64,000 nt of DNA from Mucidula mucida. Its lineage: Eukaryota > Basidiomycota > Agaricomycetes > Agaricales > Physalacriaceae. The notes beneath the pieces are model-generated. The model ran no database searches, was not told the DNA's origin, and worked only from the letters and a program-made list of their open reading frames with translations. The DNA is taken from contig JADNYV010000080.1 of the NCBI GenBank assembly GCA_015501055.1, positions 87,499 to 151,498 on the forward strand. The letters are read 5' to 3'. Below are positions 11,559 through 22,422 of this stretch, one piece after another. The first letter of the stretch is position 1; each line of letters begins with the position of its first letter. The position numbers and the translations under genes were made by a program.

Positions 11559-12276
11559 TTGTGGACAGCTACGCGTGCGAATGAGTACATGCAAAAGTAA
11601 CAATTATATCGGGCGTACTTGGTCTCGTGTGAGATGGCGGCAAGGAGCTAAAGCCTGGGAGAGCCGATGTCCTACTGAAGAGAGTCAAGGATGGTGTGTT
11701 GCTGATACCAGCTGGGCTTATTGGCGGGATACTTGTTGAGTCTGGACGACTGTATTCATCGGGCTGCATCCTGGCAGGCCTGAGATGAGACGTGGGGGCA
11801 GTAGAGTTCTTATGTGTGGCGGCATGGACATGAAGGTATGGCTTTAAGTCGGACCGAGGAGCCGGGTAAGTGAGGCGTGATGACAATAACACAATTATTA
11901 ATGTTATAAGAGGCAGTGAGTGTGGCGTTTTGTATTGTCTTTCGCGGTGCCATTTATGATTTTGTACATATTGGGGTGATGAGTAAGCAGAAGGCACTCA
12001 GGGCGATCTGAAGGCAGTACATTGTTAGTAGGGCGATGGCGACCAAGATAGTCATAATCTTAGCAATTCTGAAAGATAGGAGTTGTGATGTGACTTTGCA
12101 CCCAGCAACTGCCGTGCGGGGGTTCGGTTCAACCCAATGTTGATGTTGTATTTCTTTTTCCCATAACTGTATGCCCCATTGGAAGACTACAAAGCATCAT
12201 TATACTTTGAAAAGCATGTCTCTTAGTATTCCAAGCCATCTGAGCCTTGCCGGTATGACTGACCAATACTTTCACA

Positions 12277-13232
12277 TCGACTTGTCCAAATTAGAGATGG
12301 ACACGAGTCCATACTCGAGTATATTCGGACTCATCGTATGAGTAACTCTTACCTCAAACCCAATACTCAAGACTCGAGTCTTCACTCGAGACTCTACTCG
12401 AATATCTACTCTACTCGAGAGTACTTCATGAGTCTCGAGTATTCGAGTACTCGAGTACGATCCGAGTATACTCGAGTATACTCACGTATCAGCAAGCAAA
12501 TTCAAACATAAAGACAGTGAAGATTAAAGTAAGTAGGTCGTAAGTGTATCAAGTTATATCCATATCAGTAGCATCCATATCAGTAGTATCCTGAGGTGAA
12601 GAAGCAGGCTTGCGCCGTCGAACCAAAACTACCTGCTCAATCGTTTCATAGAGATCATCGTCATCATCGTCAATCTCAACATCACCATCATGACCCGTGT
12701 CAAACTCTGAGACAGGATCCATACCATCGCGGAAATCAGAAAAGTCCATCTCCTCCGACTGTGCAACAGCCTTGCCCTTCCCCTTCCTCTTGGTCCACAA
12801 GTTCTCCTCAACATCATCCCCATCCTCGTCAACCACCTCATCATACTCACGAATACTCACGAATATAAGAATACTCATGAGTATTCACGAATATTTATGA
12901 GTATGAGTCTATCGAGTATTCGTGGCCCCAAACTGAAACTCTAGACTCACCATAGACTCTAGACTCTACTCTACTCACGTGCGAGTATACTCTTGGCTTG
13001 CATGATGAGTATGAGTTTATTCGTGAGTACTTTTTTTATTCTATACTCGCGTCCGACTCTAGTCCAAATCGGGACATCACATGAATTTCCTCAAGTCAAT
13101 GTCCGCCGTGGTCTTTTTCTACTCTCATAATACATTCTCCACTCTTGACCTCACTTAGAGCGCGAGTTTCACCCCGGACGGCGGACATTGACTTGACGAA
13201 ATCCACGCGATGTCCCGATTTGGACAAGTCGA
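12277..13232. repeat. Foldback sequence with ~57-bp inverted arms, disrupted by a hAT-type element
   Basis: The left arm (12277-12291 continued at 13070-13113) and right arm (about 13174-13232) are inverted copies. Both contain TCGACTTGTCCAAAT, CGGGACATC and TCAAGTCAATGTCCGCCG. A loop of about 60 bp lies between them. The left arm is interrupted by the 770-bp element plus its duplicated 8 bp. Arm differences are mostly C/T or G/A (for example CACATG against CGCGTG). It could be a MITE-like or rearranged element; no terminal duplications outside the arms were identified. Confidence 0.7.
12292..13061. mobile_element. hAT-type non-autonomous element with 8-bp target duplication
   Basis: The ends are inverted repeats (TAGAGATGGACACGAGTCC at the left, TAGAGTCGGACGCGAGTAT read from the right). 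An exact 8-bp duplication GTCCAAAT lies at 12284-12291 and 13062-13069, as expected for the hAT superfamily. Both subterminal zones are packed with ACTCGAGT/GAGTACTCG-type repeats. The middle holds an open frame of about 110 codons on the minus strand (12549-12878) rich in aspartate and glutamate. It may be a remnant of a transposase linker; no transposase domain is recognisable. Confidence 0.8.
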
Positions 13233-13249
13233 CAGTCCACCATGCGAAA

Positions 13250-16200
13250 GTACTGGTTCATCATGCCGGAGAGGCTCAGAAGATTTGGAACACAAGCTGA
13301 CTGGACTTTCGAGGTAGAATCATGCTATACTGGGGTATACAGTGGTGATTGAAAAAAGTTCGATTAGAACATTGGGTTGCGCGCACGGCAGTTACCGGAG
13401 CACGTGACGGCACCGGTCTTAGGTGAATTGCATTTAGTCGGTGTGATATGCACTTGCTTTTCACGCGACGACTTGAATTTTACGCGCAGGTAGTCTTTTA
13501 ACCTTGCGCGCAAAATTCGAATACCCTTCTGCCCGGAGGTCGGGCATACTTCTACTTGAGAACCACGGTGGGGAAAACAACTTTGGATCACATACAGGTG
13601 TTGGCGGTGACAAGAAAAACAGAGGCTGACACGCTTGCTGCCGAGCCATCAGTGACTGGGGCATGAGCAGAGTCGCAATGAACAACATACTCGCCGCGTA
13701 ACAAGTTTAGTGTGGCTCCCCGCCGCAAAAGTTGAGAACACGCTATTGGGGTGCTGTAGTAACCGCGAGATTGAAAGTGCTCATCATGGCGTCTTCGACT
13801 GCAATGAGTCGATGAAGTGTATAAACTGCGGCTGAGCGCGGACTTCGAGCTGCAATGTTAAGCGCGCGGCGTACGAATACGGGACAGCATTTAATACCGC
13901 CTCATAACAAGTTCGGGTGTCGTGTTCTTTTCGCGGCTCTAGACACGAGCACCACTGAGCAAGCAAGACGGAGTATGGTTATGCTTGGTAAGAATCCAGG
14001 CGTCCGATGGTCCGTCGTGCCGAATCGTACTTGGTAGGGAATAGTGCAAGGCTGAAGGATTATACTGCCACGTATGGGGAATCCCTCACATCACCATTGG
14101 AATCGCTCTGTACCTGTGAGAAGACACGGCCGCCAAAGACCGCCACATGTGACATCATATCAAGTTCGGTGTGGCGTCCAATGATAGTCACCGAGAAACA
14201 TGCTGAGCAAGACGGAAAATCTGCTTGCTTGGTAAGAATTTTGAATCATCACAATCCCGTGAAGAGCGTCGCGTTCGTAAGTAGTTAGTCGGGCAGTAAC
14301 TACTAAATAAGAAGATCAAGGCGCCGTACGTGTCAACGGCATGACATTAAGTGGGGAAATGACTTTCGATGAATCGGTATACATGTACAATCATGCGTCG
14401 TCAGGACCTGAATTTTCTCCGCGAAAGTTCAGAATGTAACCGCTTCAATACCTGTATTTCAGATAAAGATTGAAGGTGTTCGTAACGTCATTGTAGTTCT
14501 CTTACCTCTAACAATGATGAATCGATGAATTTTGAATTGCGGCCGCTAGCTCCAGAACAGATGGAGATCATGTCAGACCGCGGATGTATGTCCACAAGTT
14601 CGACCTGCGGCTCAGATGTCCAGCACACGGATTGCACTCACGGGACAAACGGTAAACCGTAGTATTACCCACCACATAACAAGTTCGGTGTCGTGGCCAG
14701 GAGAGCTGTTCGACACAAGCCCCACTGCTGAGTAACTTGTAAGTGCTGACGAAAAAGCGAGCAAGACGGATAGCTTTGTAAGTTGTAATATCCAATCATC
14801 ACGATCCCGTGAAGATTGTCACGTTCGTGGGGCGGGCATAACTGTCAAGGCGCCCGGAGCGTGCATGAGTGGGGAAAAGACTTCGGATGGTCCCGCTAAT
14901 CGCAATCGTGCCTCTGATGATGGGGAATGGTGCGAGGCCGATGAATGGTGATGCTAGGACTTCAACCAACTTCGCCGGCGTGCAAAGAACACCACCACTC
15001 GGTCCACAGTACCCGGACTTCCCTAGCATTGGAATCCTTTGTACATGTGAGATGAAGGAGCCGCGGGGGCGACGCGGCCGGGTCCAGTGGAATACCGCCA
15101 CAAAATCAATTTCGCTGTGGCGTCCAATGATACCCATGGTAAGTAGTTTAATCACATTACTGAGAAACGGCAAGTTATGGGGGTGCTGAAAAAGCATTGA
15201 GCAAATAATGGCTTGGTAAGAATTAATCACAGAGCATCGCTTGGCATAAGACCAAGGTGGGAAAACGAGTCAGATCATTGACCGCTCGGCATACACTAAC
15301 AAGTTCAGTATAGCTCCCGAAAACTGGATGCATAAACAAAATCAGCGCGCTTGCGCTTCACCGCCATCACCCGTATCCCCAACTAAGCCTTCTCCACCAT
15401 GATTAGTAGAGTTGAGAATAGGCTATGGAGCTCTGTAACCGATTCAGTATCTGTGTTTCATAAGAGAATGGAGGTGTTCATTGTGTCGTAGTTCTCTCCA
15501 CTGTAACGAGGTATGGTGAGTCGATGATTTGTGAGAGTCGGTTGAAATGTGGCTTAGGATAGCAGCTTCAGAACACTGAGCCCAGCGATGGAGATCATGT
15601 CAGACGAGGACGCATGCCCACTTCGACCTGCGATATCGAGCGCACAGACTGCACTCACTGATGGCATTTGATGCCGCCACATAGTAAGAAACTTACCGAG
15701 CCACACTGCTGAGTAAATTGCTGACGGACATGCTGAAAAAGCATGCAGCTCGCACGAACAAGACGGAAACTTGAAAGTGATGGCGATCAGCTGCGTAAGC
15801 TCGGCACGGAATAATCACGATCCCGTGAAGAGCGTCGCGTTCGTGGTGTCAATAGATCCGGCGTGACTTCGAAGCGTGCGTGCCAACGGCATGACTCTGA
15901 GTGGGGCAAAGAGTCAGACTTCGGATCTTCATTGATGGTCTTCCAGCTCTCGGCTAGGCATATTTGAAGTTCGTGGCCAAATCGGTATGTACACCCATGC
16001 GTCGTCAGGACCTGAATGCCTACATTAGACATTGACCATGATGGGGAATGGTGTGTTCTTAAAGCGGCCGACGAATGGTTATTGTGATGCCAGGATCAGA
16101 AAGATTATACTGCCGCTCACGTCATGGCAAACCACTTGCTTTCAAGCCGCCGGCGTGAAAAGAACAGCTCCAGATGCAACGGCCATCCGCACCCGCATCA

Positions 16201-16620
16201 ACCACATCCCGCAGAAAAACCGGACGCGGGGTGCTGAGGCTCCACAAGGAACTGTGTACCTGGGAACCCCAGACGTTTTCAGAAGAGATCAAAGAGACTG
16301 GAGATGTTCGTGGCGTCGTCGTAGTTATCCCGCTGGCGGCATGTTCCTGCAGAGCTGGGCATGGAGACTTTGTACACAAAGGAATTCAAGGCGTCCGAGT
16401 CTGATTCATGTGAACGTTGGTTGTAATCTGTTGTTATCAATACCGCCATCCACTCTGTAAGAATCAACGACGATCCCGCGGAGAGCATCACGTTTGTGGT
16501 GCCATTAGGTCGGACTTAACTTAGACTAATAAGAAGACTAAGGCATTCGAAGCGTGTGTGTCAACGGCATGAGTGGGGAAACGACTTCGGATCTTCGTTG
16601 ATCTCGTTGATGATCTTCCA
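13250..16620. repeat. Decayed tandem array of ~0.6-1 kb units containing AA9-exon relics
   Basis: Several phrases recur in order with divergence. ATCCCGTGAAGAGCGTCGCG-like blocks lie near 14256, 14809, 15822 and 16469. CCGCCACATAACAAGTTCGG-like blocks lie near 13897, 14148, 14676, 15108 and 15673. GCATGAGTGGGGAAA blocks lie near 14340, 14860, 15890 and 16568. CGTCGTCAGGACCTGAAT blocks lie near 14396, 16000 and 16656. On the minus strand, short stretches resemble the last exons of the AA9 gene at 20.6 kb; near 16,100, for example, the reading is SDPGITITI then an HTIPG-like piece. No complete exon set survives and I see no active gene. Confidence 0.6.
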
Positions 16621-16629
16621 ACACGACTA

Positions 16630-17130
16630 GGCAATCACAGTTCGTGGTATGTACACCCATGCGTCGTCAGGACCTGAATTCCTACAATAGACAGTGTCGA
16701 TGATGGGGAATACACGTACTTGGGAATGGTGTGATATTACGACGAATGATAATTGGGGTGCCGGGATCAGAAAGAGCATAGCATGAACATCGTCGGATAT
16801 ACCAGCATAAGCGCCAGGGAAACGAGAGTAAACGGCGAAGGGCATCCACCTCAAAGATGTCCAACTGAACGTAGTCCATCTATCAAATGAATTTGATGAG
16901 TAGTTAGTTACCGACCAGTGAGGCTCCTGTGAGAGCGCCGGAGCTCGCAAATAGAAGCCTAAATGAAAAAGATTAGTCGTTTCACGAAAACGTACGCAGC
17001 AGTACATACATACCACGAACCCATCATTAATCAGCTCGTTCGAAGGGAGTATCGACTCGATGGAGAACGAATTCCGACGGGATGGTGGAAGCAAATATTT
17101 CGTCGTCAGCGATCATTTCGGTCGGAACCG
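16630..17130 (-). pseudogene. AA9 LPMO pseudogene fragment
   Basis: On the minus strand this segment aligns by eye with the C-terminal half of the intact AA9 gene at 20.6-21.1 kb. Matches include exon blocks around CGTTCGAAG/ATCGACTCGATG and the segment ending FPGAYAG before an intron donor (GTATAT). A DPG-type exon and a last exon starting GPD after a ...TTCAG acceptor follow. The PG...PD exon junction is conserved but the frame is broken and the 5' half is gone. It is the best preserved relic of the adjoining array. Confidence 0.7.
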
Positions 17131-18106
17131 TACACGAAAGTCACGTAAATCCAGAGAACGTGAAACAACAGGAAACAACCCAGAGTCAAGGGATCCGCCG
17201 TTCCAGTGGGCATGCGACCCCCCTCTTCGTAGCGCGTGTCACAGTGCAGCCTAGAGCGGTCCGGACCGTGTTGCACATAGAGGATATAGTGCTACAGTCG
17301 CTACCGGTGGTTTGCGAGACATTGGCAGGCAATCGCAAATGTTTGAAGTTATAATTTAAAAAAGACAAACAGCCGATTTCAGTTTTGAGAGCTTGTGGCT
17401 TTTTTGCCCTCCAGTTCATGTGCGCGCATCGGATTGTGCGCATGGGTCTATTGTTATTCGCAGTAGCAGTGTTTCGCAATCGACCAGTAAGAACCAAGGG
17501 CGGCGGTGGGAGGAGACAAGATGGGGATTTGGAAGGAAAATATAGCCCGACAAGCGAAGTGAAGCTACTATTTGGAGTACCGAGGAGACCTTGAAACGTC
17601 CGCGGGATGTGGTAAGGCTGAACGCGACTGCTCGAAGCGTGGTTGCGGGGCATCTTGTGAGCGCAAGCCGTGGGAGGCGGGAACTACTTACTCAATATGC
17701 TGTGCGACCGATCCCGGACAACTCAATTCAAAGTCAGAATCAAAAACTCTGCTTGAAGACGACCGGATTCAACTGAACCCTGTTTCTGAACCCTGTTGGA
17801 CCCTTGACGGCCTGATGAGCGCTCGAGCATCGAGCTTACAATTGAGCAGCCTCCGTCGGACCTTGGACCTTGGACCTCGCGGTCGTTGTGGATATCCACG
17901 ATCTAACAGCCTATCCTACGGACTACATAAGTAGCGGCTCTGGATGAATCATTCAGATATTCACCGCTGTTGTTAACCCACTTGTTGCAACTCGCCGCTC
18001 CAAGATACTACCTACACTCGTCACAACCTTACCATTACCGTCGGTGTCCATCTCAACGCGTCTGCTATATCAGACTGATCTTTTCTTTTAGTCTTGAACT
18101 CCTCCA
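17131..18106. other. Region upstream of the halogenase-like gene
   Basis: No gene is supported. The 400 bp before 18107 likely contain the promoter; a CT-rich tract ending TTTTAG lies just before the start codon. Confidence 0.4.
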
Positions 18107-20044
18107 ATGGCTATTGATGCAGTACGACGCTTCACTGAGCTTCGGCGCCAGCACCCAGAGCTCTCGGAGACACAATTACTCAATTCCAACAACCCCAGAG
18201 GCTTTACGGGCTCCGCTGACGTCGTAGTCGCCGGCGCCGGCATTCTCGGCTTGTGCTACGCCATCCACTTGAAAAACATCTCGCCAGACTTGAAGATCGA
18301 CATCTTCGAGAAGAGCTTGACTCCCATCCAAAAGATCGGCGAATCCACCCTTTCCCCCTTCGCCACCTTCACCACCGGCGACGTCCTCCCATATGACTAC
18401 CTCCTCCGTATCTTCGCTCTCAAAGATGGCCTGCATTTCTACAGCGTCGACCAGGAAGGTCGCGATGTTACTGCACAGGATATCGGCGGGCTCGACATCG
18501 CGTTCCAGCTCGACCGACGTATGTCTGAGCTCTTCATGACCATGTGGGCGCAGAGCCTGGGCATCAACGTGTACCACGGCGTCGCGGTTGACTTCGAGGT
18601 CCCCGCCGGCGGTTCGATCACTACCGATCTGAAGCTTGACGAGCTCTCCATTTCCAAACCAGACATTCCCGTCCGCCCCTTCTCCGCCCCTAAAGTCCTC
18701 TTAAAGGATTCCTCCAACACCATTGGCACCAGCATCGATGCCCGCCTTGTCTGCGATGCTTCTGGATTCTCGCGCCGCCTTACGGGCAAGTTTGCGCCCC
18801 GGGAGAAGTTTGAGAGCTCTTGGAACGCCGACGCGTACTATACGTACTTCCGCGAAAAAGACACCAGCAAAATTGAAGACCGACTGCTGTGCTGGGATTA
18901 CCCCGCCACCAAACATCTCTGCTTCCCCGAGGGCTGGGGCTGGTTCATCGGCCTCATTTCGTGGGAGCGCGCGCCGCTAGCCAATCTCATGGACCTGTGC
19001 GCCCAAATCATCACCAGCGCCGCAGCAGGCGTTCCCGCCGACAAAATCCCATGCACCCGCGCTCTATCCAAAACATTCGACTGCCCTTTCGAGTTCATCT
19101 CCTCAATCGGTTGGGCCGTCCGCAACGACTTCCAGCTTCCTAGCGACCTGTCGGCCTACGGCACGGGTGAAGGCGAGCAGAAGTTCAACTTTTTCAAGAA
19201 GCGCTACCCGACCATCGACAAGCTGTTGACCGAAAGCTACGAGTTGCTGCCCAACTACTACGGCAAAACTACTTACTTCGTGAAGAAGGGGCTGGCGTAC
19301 CGCAGCCCCGTCGTCGCCGGCGAGGGATGGCTCGCGATCGGAAACTCTGCCGGCTTTACCAACCCACTCATTTCTCCGGGCATCAACGCTGGTGTCGCTG
19401 GGTCCTGGAGCGCAGCCAATCTGACGGCGCAGGTGCTCGCCGCGCCAGCGCAAGAGGCCAAGGCCGCGATGCTCTCAGCGGCCAAGGAGCACCAAAAGTT
19501 CATGTACGACTTTGCGCTCCCTCGGCTGTTCAACATGAATCGCCTCTGGCACAATGCGTTCCGCGACCATCGCCTGTTCGAGTCCATCCCCAAAACGCTC
19601 TGGGCGGCATCGTTCGAGGAGGTGGATGACCACTACTTTGGCGTCCAGCGGCAGCAGCTATATGCGCAAGCCGATGCGAACTGGATGCTTGGGTCCGGCC
19701 TCGACGCTTTCCAGGATCTTTGCGCCGAGGTGCTGCCTATTCTCGATGGCCCCAATGGCGGGGCGCCCCCGTCAGAAGAAGACATTGCGAAGGTACTGGC
19801 GATTACGGGACGGGTTGTTGAGGAGCGAACTGGAAGGTGGCCGCAGAACTCTTGGGGTAACTGGTTGAGGCAATACGACAACAAATTGCAGAAGATACCG
19901 GGCAAGAGGACTCGTAACACGGGCTTCTTGGTGGAGGCGACGAGGTGCTTCTCGTGCCGATACTTTGTGCACAACCGCTCGACTATGTGCCCGATCTGTG
20001 GAGAGAAAGACTCGTGGAGCAAGAGCATGGCTATGCGCGCCTAA
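18107..20044 (+). CDS. Intronless FAD-dependent halogenase/monooxygenase-like protein with a C-terminal zinc ribbon
   Basis: A 645-residue ORF of the flavin monooxygenase/halogenase fold. Residues 43-48 form the dinucleotide motif (GAGILG in VVVAGAGILGLCY). IGESTL at about 77-82 is the flavin-loop signature seen in halogenases. A later IGNSAGFTNPLISPGINAG segment is the second FAD-contact motif. The tryptophan-halogenase WxWxIP motif appears as WGWFIG at about 277-282, so the final proline is lost. Lys106 in ALKDGLHF might correspond to the catalytic lysine, but this is uncertain. The C-terminus has CX2C-X10-CX2C (Cys614, 617, 628, 631), a likely zinc ribbon not typical of halogenases. No intron interrupts 1.9 kb, unlike most neighbours. 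Substrate and halogenating ability are unknown. It lies between AA9 relics and an intact AA9 gene, with no other biosynthetic genes nearby. Confidence 0.75.
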   Translation: MAIDAVRRFTELRRQHPELSETQLLNSNNPRGFTGSADVVVAGAGILGLCYAIHLKNISPDLKIDIFEKSLTPIQKIGESTLSPFATFTTGDVLPYDYLLRIFALKDGLHFYSVDQEGRDVTAQDIGGLDIAFQLDRRMSELFMTMWAQSLGINVYHGVAVDFEVPAGGSITTDLKLDELSISKPDIPVRPFSAPKVLLKDSSNTIGTSIDARLVCDASGFSRRLTGKFAPREKFESSWNADAYYTYFREKDTSKIEDRLLCWDYPATKHLCFPEGWGWFIGLISWERAPLANLMDLCAQIITSAAAGVPADKIPCTRALSKTFDCPFEFISSIGWAVRNDFQLPSDLSAYGTGEGEQKFNFFKKRYPTIDKLLTESYELLPNYYGKTTYFVKKGLAYRSPVVAGEGWLAIGNSAGFTNPLISPGINAGVAGSWSAANLTAQVLAAPAQEAKAAMLSAAKEHQKFMYDFALPRLFNMNRLWHNAFRDHRLFESIPKTLWAASFEEVDDHYFGVQRQQLYAQADANWMLGSGLDAFQDLCAEVLPILDGPNGGAPPSEEDIAKVLAITGRVVEERTGRWPQNSWGNWLRQYDNKLQKIPGKRTRNTGFLVEATRCFSCRYFVHNRSTMCPICGEKDSWSKSMAMRA

Positions 20045-20635
20045 AATCCAGGTCAGTTGTTCCGTGCTTCTTCCGTTGATGTTGAACTGACTTGTTATCG
20101 CAGCCCTCGACTCCTCGTACTTCTCTCTCCGCCTCTCAACAGGCGAGCTTGGCAATCTAGTCCGACGCATTCATATCGTAGTAGTGTAATCTTGCTTTGT
20201 GTAACGCTTATAGTATTTAATTGGTCGTGTCATCGACTTGAGCACTGGATGCAAGATCGTCAGTATGTTAGGAGACTAGAGCGACGCCGACTGTCACCAT
20301 AATGTAAGGAAAGAAATAATACTCCAATAAGGAAGCGCATCGCGTCGTCGATTCACGAGTCTTATCCCACTGATGGTCTTGACTGCATGATGCGTACACA
20401 CAGGCGGTGATAGGACGCGTTGCTTATTCGTGACCTGGCTTCGCAATTGTGGACACTTTCTGAAAAGCATCCACGGAAACATTCTTCTGGAGGGGGTATC
20501 GGACAAATAAAAGCTATGAACCGGTTTCGCGTCCTGTCGAGTTGTTTAAATCCCGACTTTACACTTTAACGCCGTATCGATCGTGGAGTGCAATCGGATT
20601 CTTGTCAAATGTCAAGTACATCTACATGTCGTTCT

Positions 20636-21780
20636 TTAGCATGTAAAGACATCAGGACCTGCGTTTTTACATGAGCTGCTGCTTGGATATTGACGATGAT
20701 GAGAATATACGTACCCGGAATGGTGTAGTCCGAAAGCGTCTGGTAAATAGTGATTGTGATTCCAGGATCGGAACCTAAGAAGCGATTGACAATGAGCTCG
20801 TTCTACTAAACGTCGGGACATACCAGCATAGGCGCCAGGGAAGTTGACAGTAGAAGGGGAAGTGCTTCCACCTCCAGTGATTTCAATCTGAGCGCACTCC
20901 ATCTGTGGAATGGCAATCAATGAGACCTTATACTGAGATCATTATTGGAGGCATCCTCACATAGAGTTGTGCGCCAGGGTACGAACTCGCCGCGTGCAGT
21001 GCTAAACGAAAATAGTCAGCCACTTCACAAAAAGTAGGCAATAGTACACACCAATCAGTTCGTGTCGAAGCAGGTAGTATCCAGACTCGATGCACGACGG
21101 AATGGTGAAAGTGACCTTTCCATCATTAGCAATCATTCGGTCGACACCCCAGCTCTGGTCCGCTGTGTTCAAACCATCCTCGTAGATCTTGAACCACTTC
21201 AGGCCGGTAACGTCAAGGTTGGTCGCATTGTCAACTTTGGCACTGAACGAAGGACTGTAAGAGTATAGCTATCTCAGAAACGACGGCCTTACAGATAAGT
21301 CATGACAGGTCCTTTGTGACTAGCATCAATGGGGTCTGCAGCGTCAGCTGCATTTGCACCGTCGAGTGTGTGATGCCACTCGGTCGTGACACTTGAGCCA
21401 GCCGGGACGGTGATGATCTCAGTCGAGATGGGTGTATGGTATGGGTTAATGCCACCGTTGCAGATAACATCTGTGGGAGAGTCGGCGAGTGAGTCCCAAA
21501 CAAGGAAGGCAAGCACCGCGAACCATTTGAGGTAACATCCGTAATCGGCTACAAGGATTCTCAGCATGTAAAAAGGTGTATAGACCGTGCACGTACGCCG
21601 TCGTAGTCGGGTACACGAATGCCGACGAGATGTCCAGCGCTCTTCCCGTCAACGTACAATTCCTAGCCAGAAGGCAGGCTATTAGTCGTGCGTGGTAGAC
21701 AAACATATACGAACCTGGAAGATACTATGCGCTGAGGCATATCCCGTTAATGTAAGAAGGACAATAGCGGCAGACTTCAT
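20636..21780 (-). CDS. AA9 lytic polysaccharide monooxygenase (secreted, cellulose-active family)
   Basis: This is a copper enzyme that oxidatively cleaves crystalline polysaccharide outside the cell. The ATG at 21780 gives a short signal peptide ([17 protein letters not shown]), and the first mature residue is His18, as the histidine brace requires. The second copper histidine lies in TEWHHTLDG, and the axial tyrosine in [14 protein letters not shown]. Other AA9 blocks are [38 protein letters not shown] and [10 protein letters not shown], ending PDVFTC then TAA. About eight introns of 40-60 nt join in frame. No CBM1 domain follows, so it is a single-domain enzyme. No frameshift was seen. Decayed relatives lie 4-7 kb away at 13.3-17.1 kb. 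Confidence 0.9.
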
Positions 21781-21948
21781 GGCGTCTAAGAAGAATGTCT
21801 TGAAGAGACTGCGCGTCGCTGAGCTAGATTAATATACAAGGACGGAAAAACAGAGGTACATCTGCTGGTCTCCAACAAGATGAGGGAATAAACTCGGCCT
21901 CCATGCCTGCGATGACGAGGGCGTCGTTCTAGCTGGTACAAATTATGG

Positions 21949-22251
21949 TCAGCCTTGAAAGAGCATTTGTGATGTCAAACACATGCACGAGAAAAGCGAA
22001 ATTCTCCAGAACATACGCCGGACAAGTGCTTTCGGAATGTACATGGCTTCAAGAGGACAGATAGTATTGATGCCGTTTTTAATCTGAGGATTCATATGGA
22101 AATGAACATTAGATGAGTAGTCGCGGTCGCCGCCCTGGTGTTGGATATTTACAAGAGTGAACCGGTCGGCGGTGGGAAAGAACCGTGTCCAATGGAGAAG
22201 AATAGCGAAATTAAGCTTGACATGACATTGACGCGTGCTTAAAATTTCCAT
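21949..22251 (-). CDS. Unidentified short ORF or exon, possibly lectin-like
   Basis: The minus strand carries an open stretch with a plausible protein-like core (ILLHWTRFFPTADRF, SSNVHFHMNPQIKNG). I do not recognise it. The HFHMNP-like segment is faintly reminiscent of galectin carbohydrate-binding strands, which is only a guess. Similar nucleotide blocks (for example GTCCAATGGAGAAGAATAGCG against GTCCAGTGGAATACCGCC) occur in the decayed array near 15,090. The ORF and AA9 may therefore have been duplicated together. No clear start or intron structure was established; it could be a relic. Confidence 0.3.
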   Translation of the reverse strand: MEILSTRQCHVKLNFAILLHWTRFFPTADRFTLVNIQHQGGDRDYSSNVHFHMNPQIKNGINTICPLEAMYIPKALVRRMFWRISLFSCMCLTSQMLFQG

Positions 22252-22422
22252 TCAGCAATTGCCAGAACGCAATTGAATTCAAATCGTAAAACGTCGGTGA
22301 GAAGTCGGGACAAAGGTGGATATGCTGACTAAGCTGAGCGCCACCAGGATGTGTGTTGTTTGTGCAATGCGTAGTGAGTATATTCAAGATGAGTATATGC
22401 AAGTATTTGTAGTAAATGTCCA

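Larger units (their letters stand above)
6977..11769 (-). pseudogene. DUF6535-type multi-pass membrane protein gene, split by an LTR element
   Basis: Function is unknown. This Agaricomycete family has an N-terminal membrane domain. Exon 1 starts at the ATG at 11769 (MQPDEYSRPDS). Its intron (GTACGC...CGTAG) leads to exon 2, reading THDPFDYEQKYAPNP-like sequence, but an LTR element (9805-11558) sits inside that exon. Exon 2 resumes at 9804 and continues with REGLDMLLVF. A GTGAGT...GAAG intron leads to the core (AALFSGVVTTFV, WVNALWFMSLGLSLSTTLLAVLAKQW, then LLPVFMHAALGLFFVGLVIY). The long C-terminal region ends after one more intron (GTGAGT...TTACAG) at the TAG at 6977. Two further frame changes occur at a G-run at 8645-8649 (plus strand) and an A-run at 8279-8282. 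The LTR insertion separates the first exon from the rest, so the gene is probably inactive in this haplotype. The other frameshifts may be sequencing errors. Confidence 0.75.

Noticed and set aside
12300..13060. CRISPR-like or satellite array because of dense ACTCGAGT repeats
   Set aside because: The repeats are subterminal to inverted ends with an 8-bp duplication, which fits a hAT element; there are no regular spacers.
18107..20044. True tryptophan halogenase
   Set aside because: The WxWxIP motif is not complete (WGWFIG) and a zinc ribbon is added, so only a family-level call is justified.
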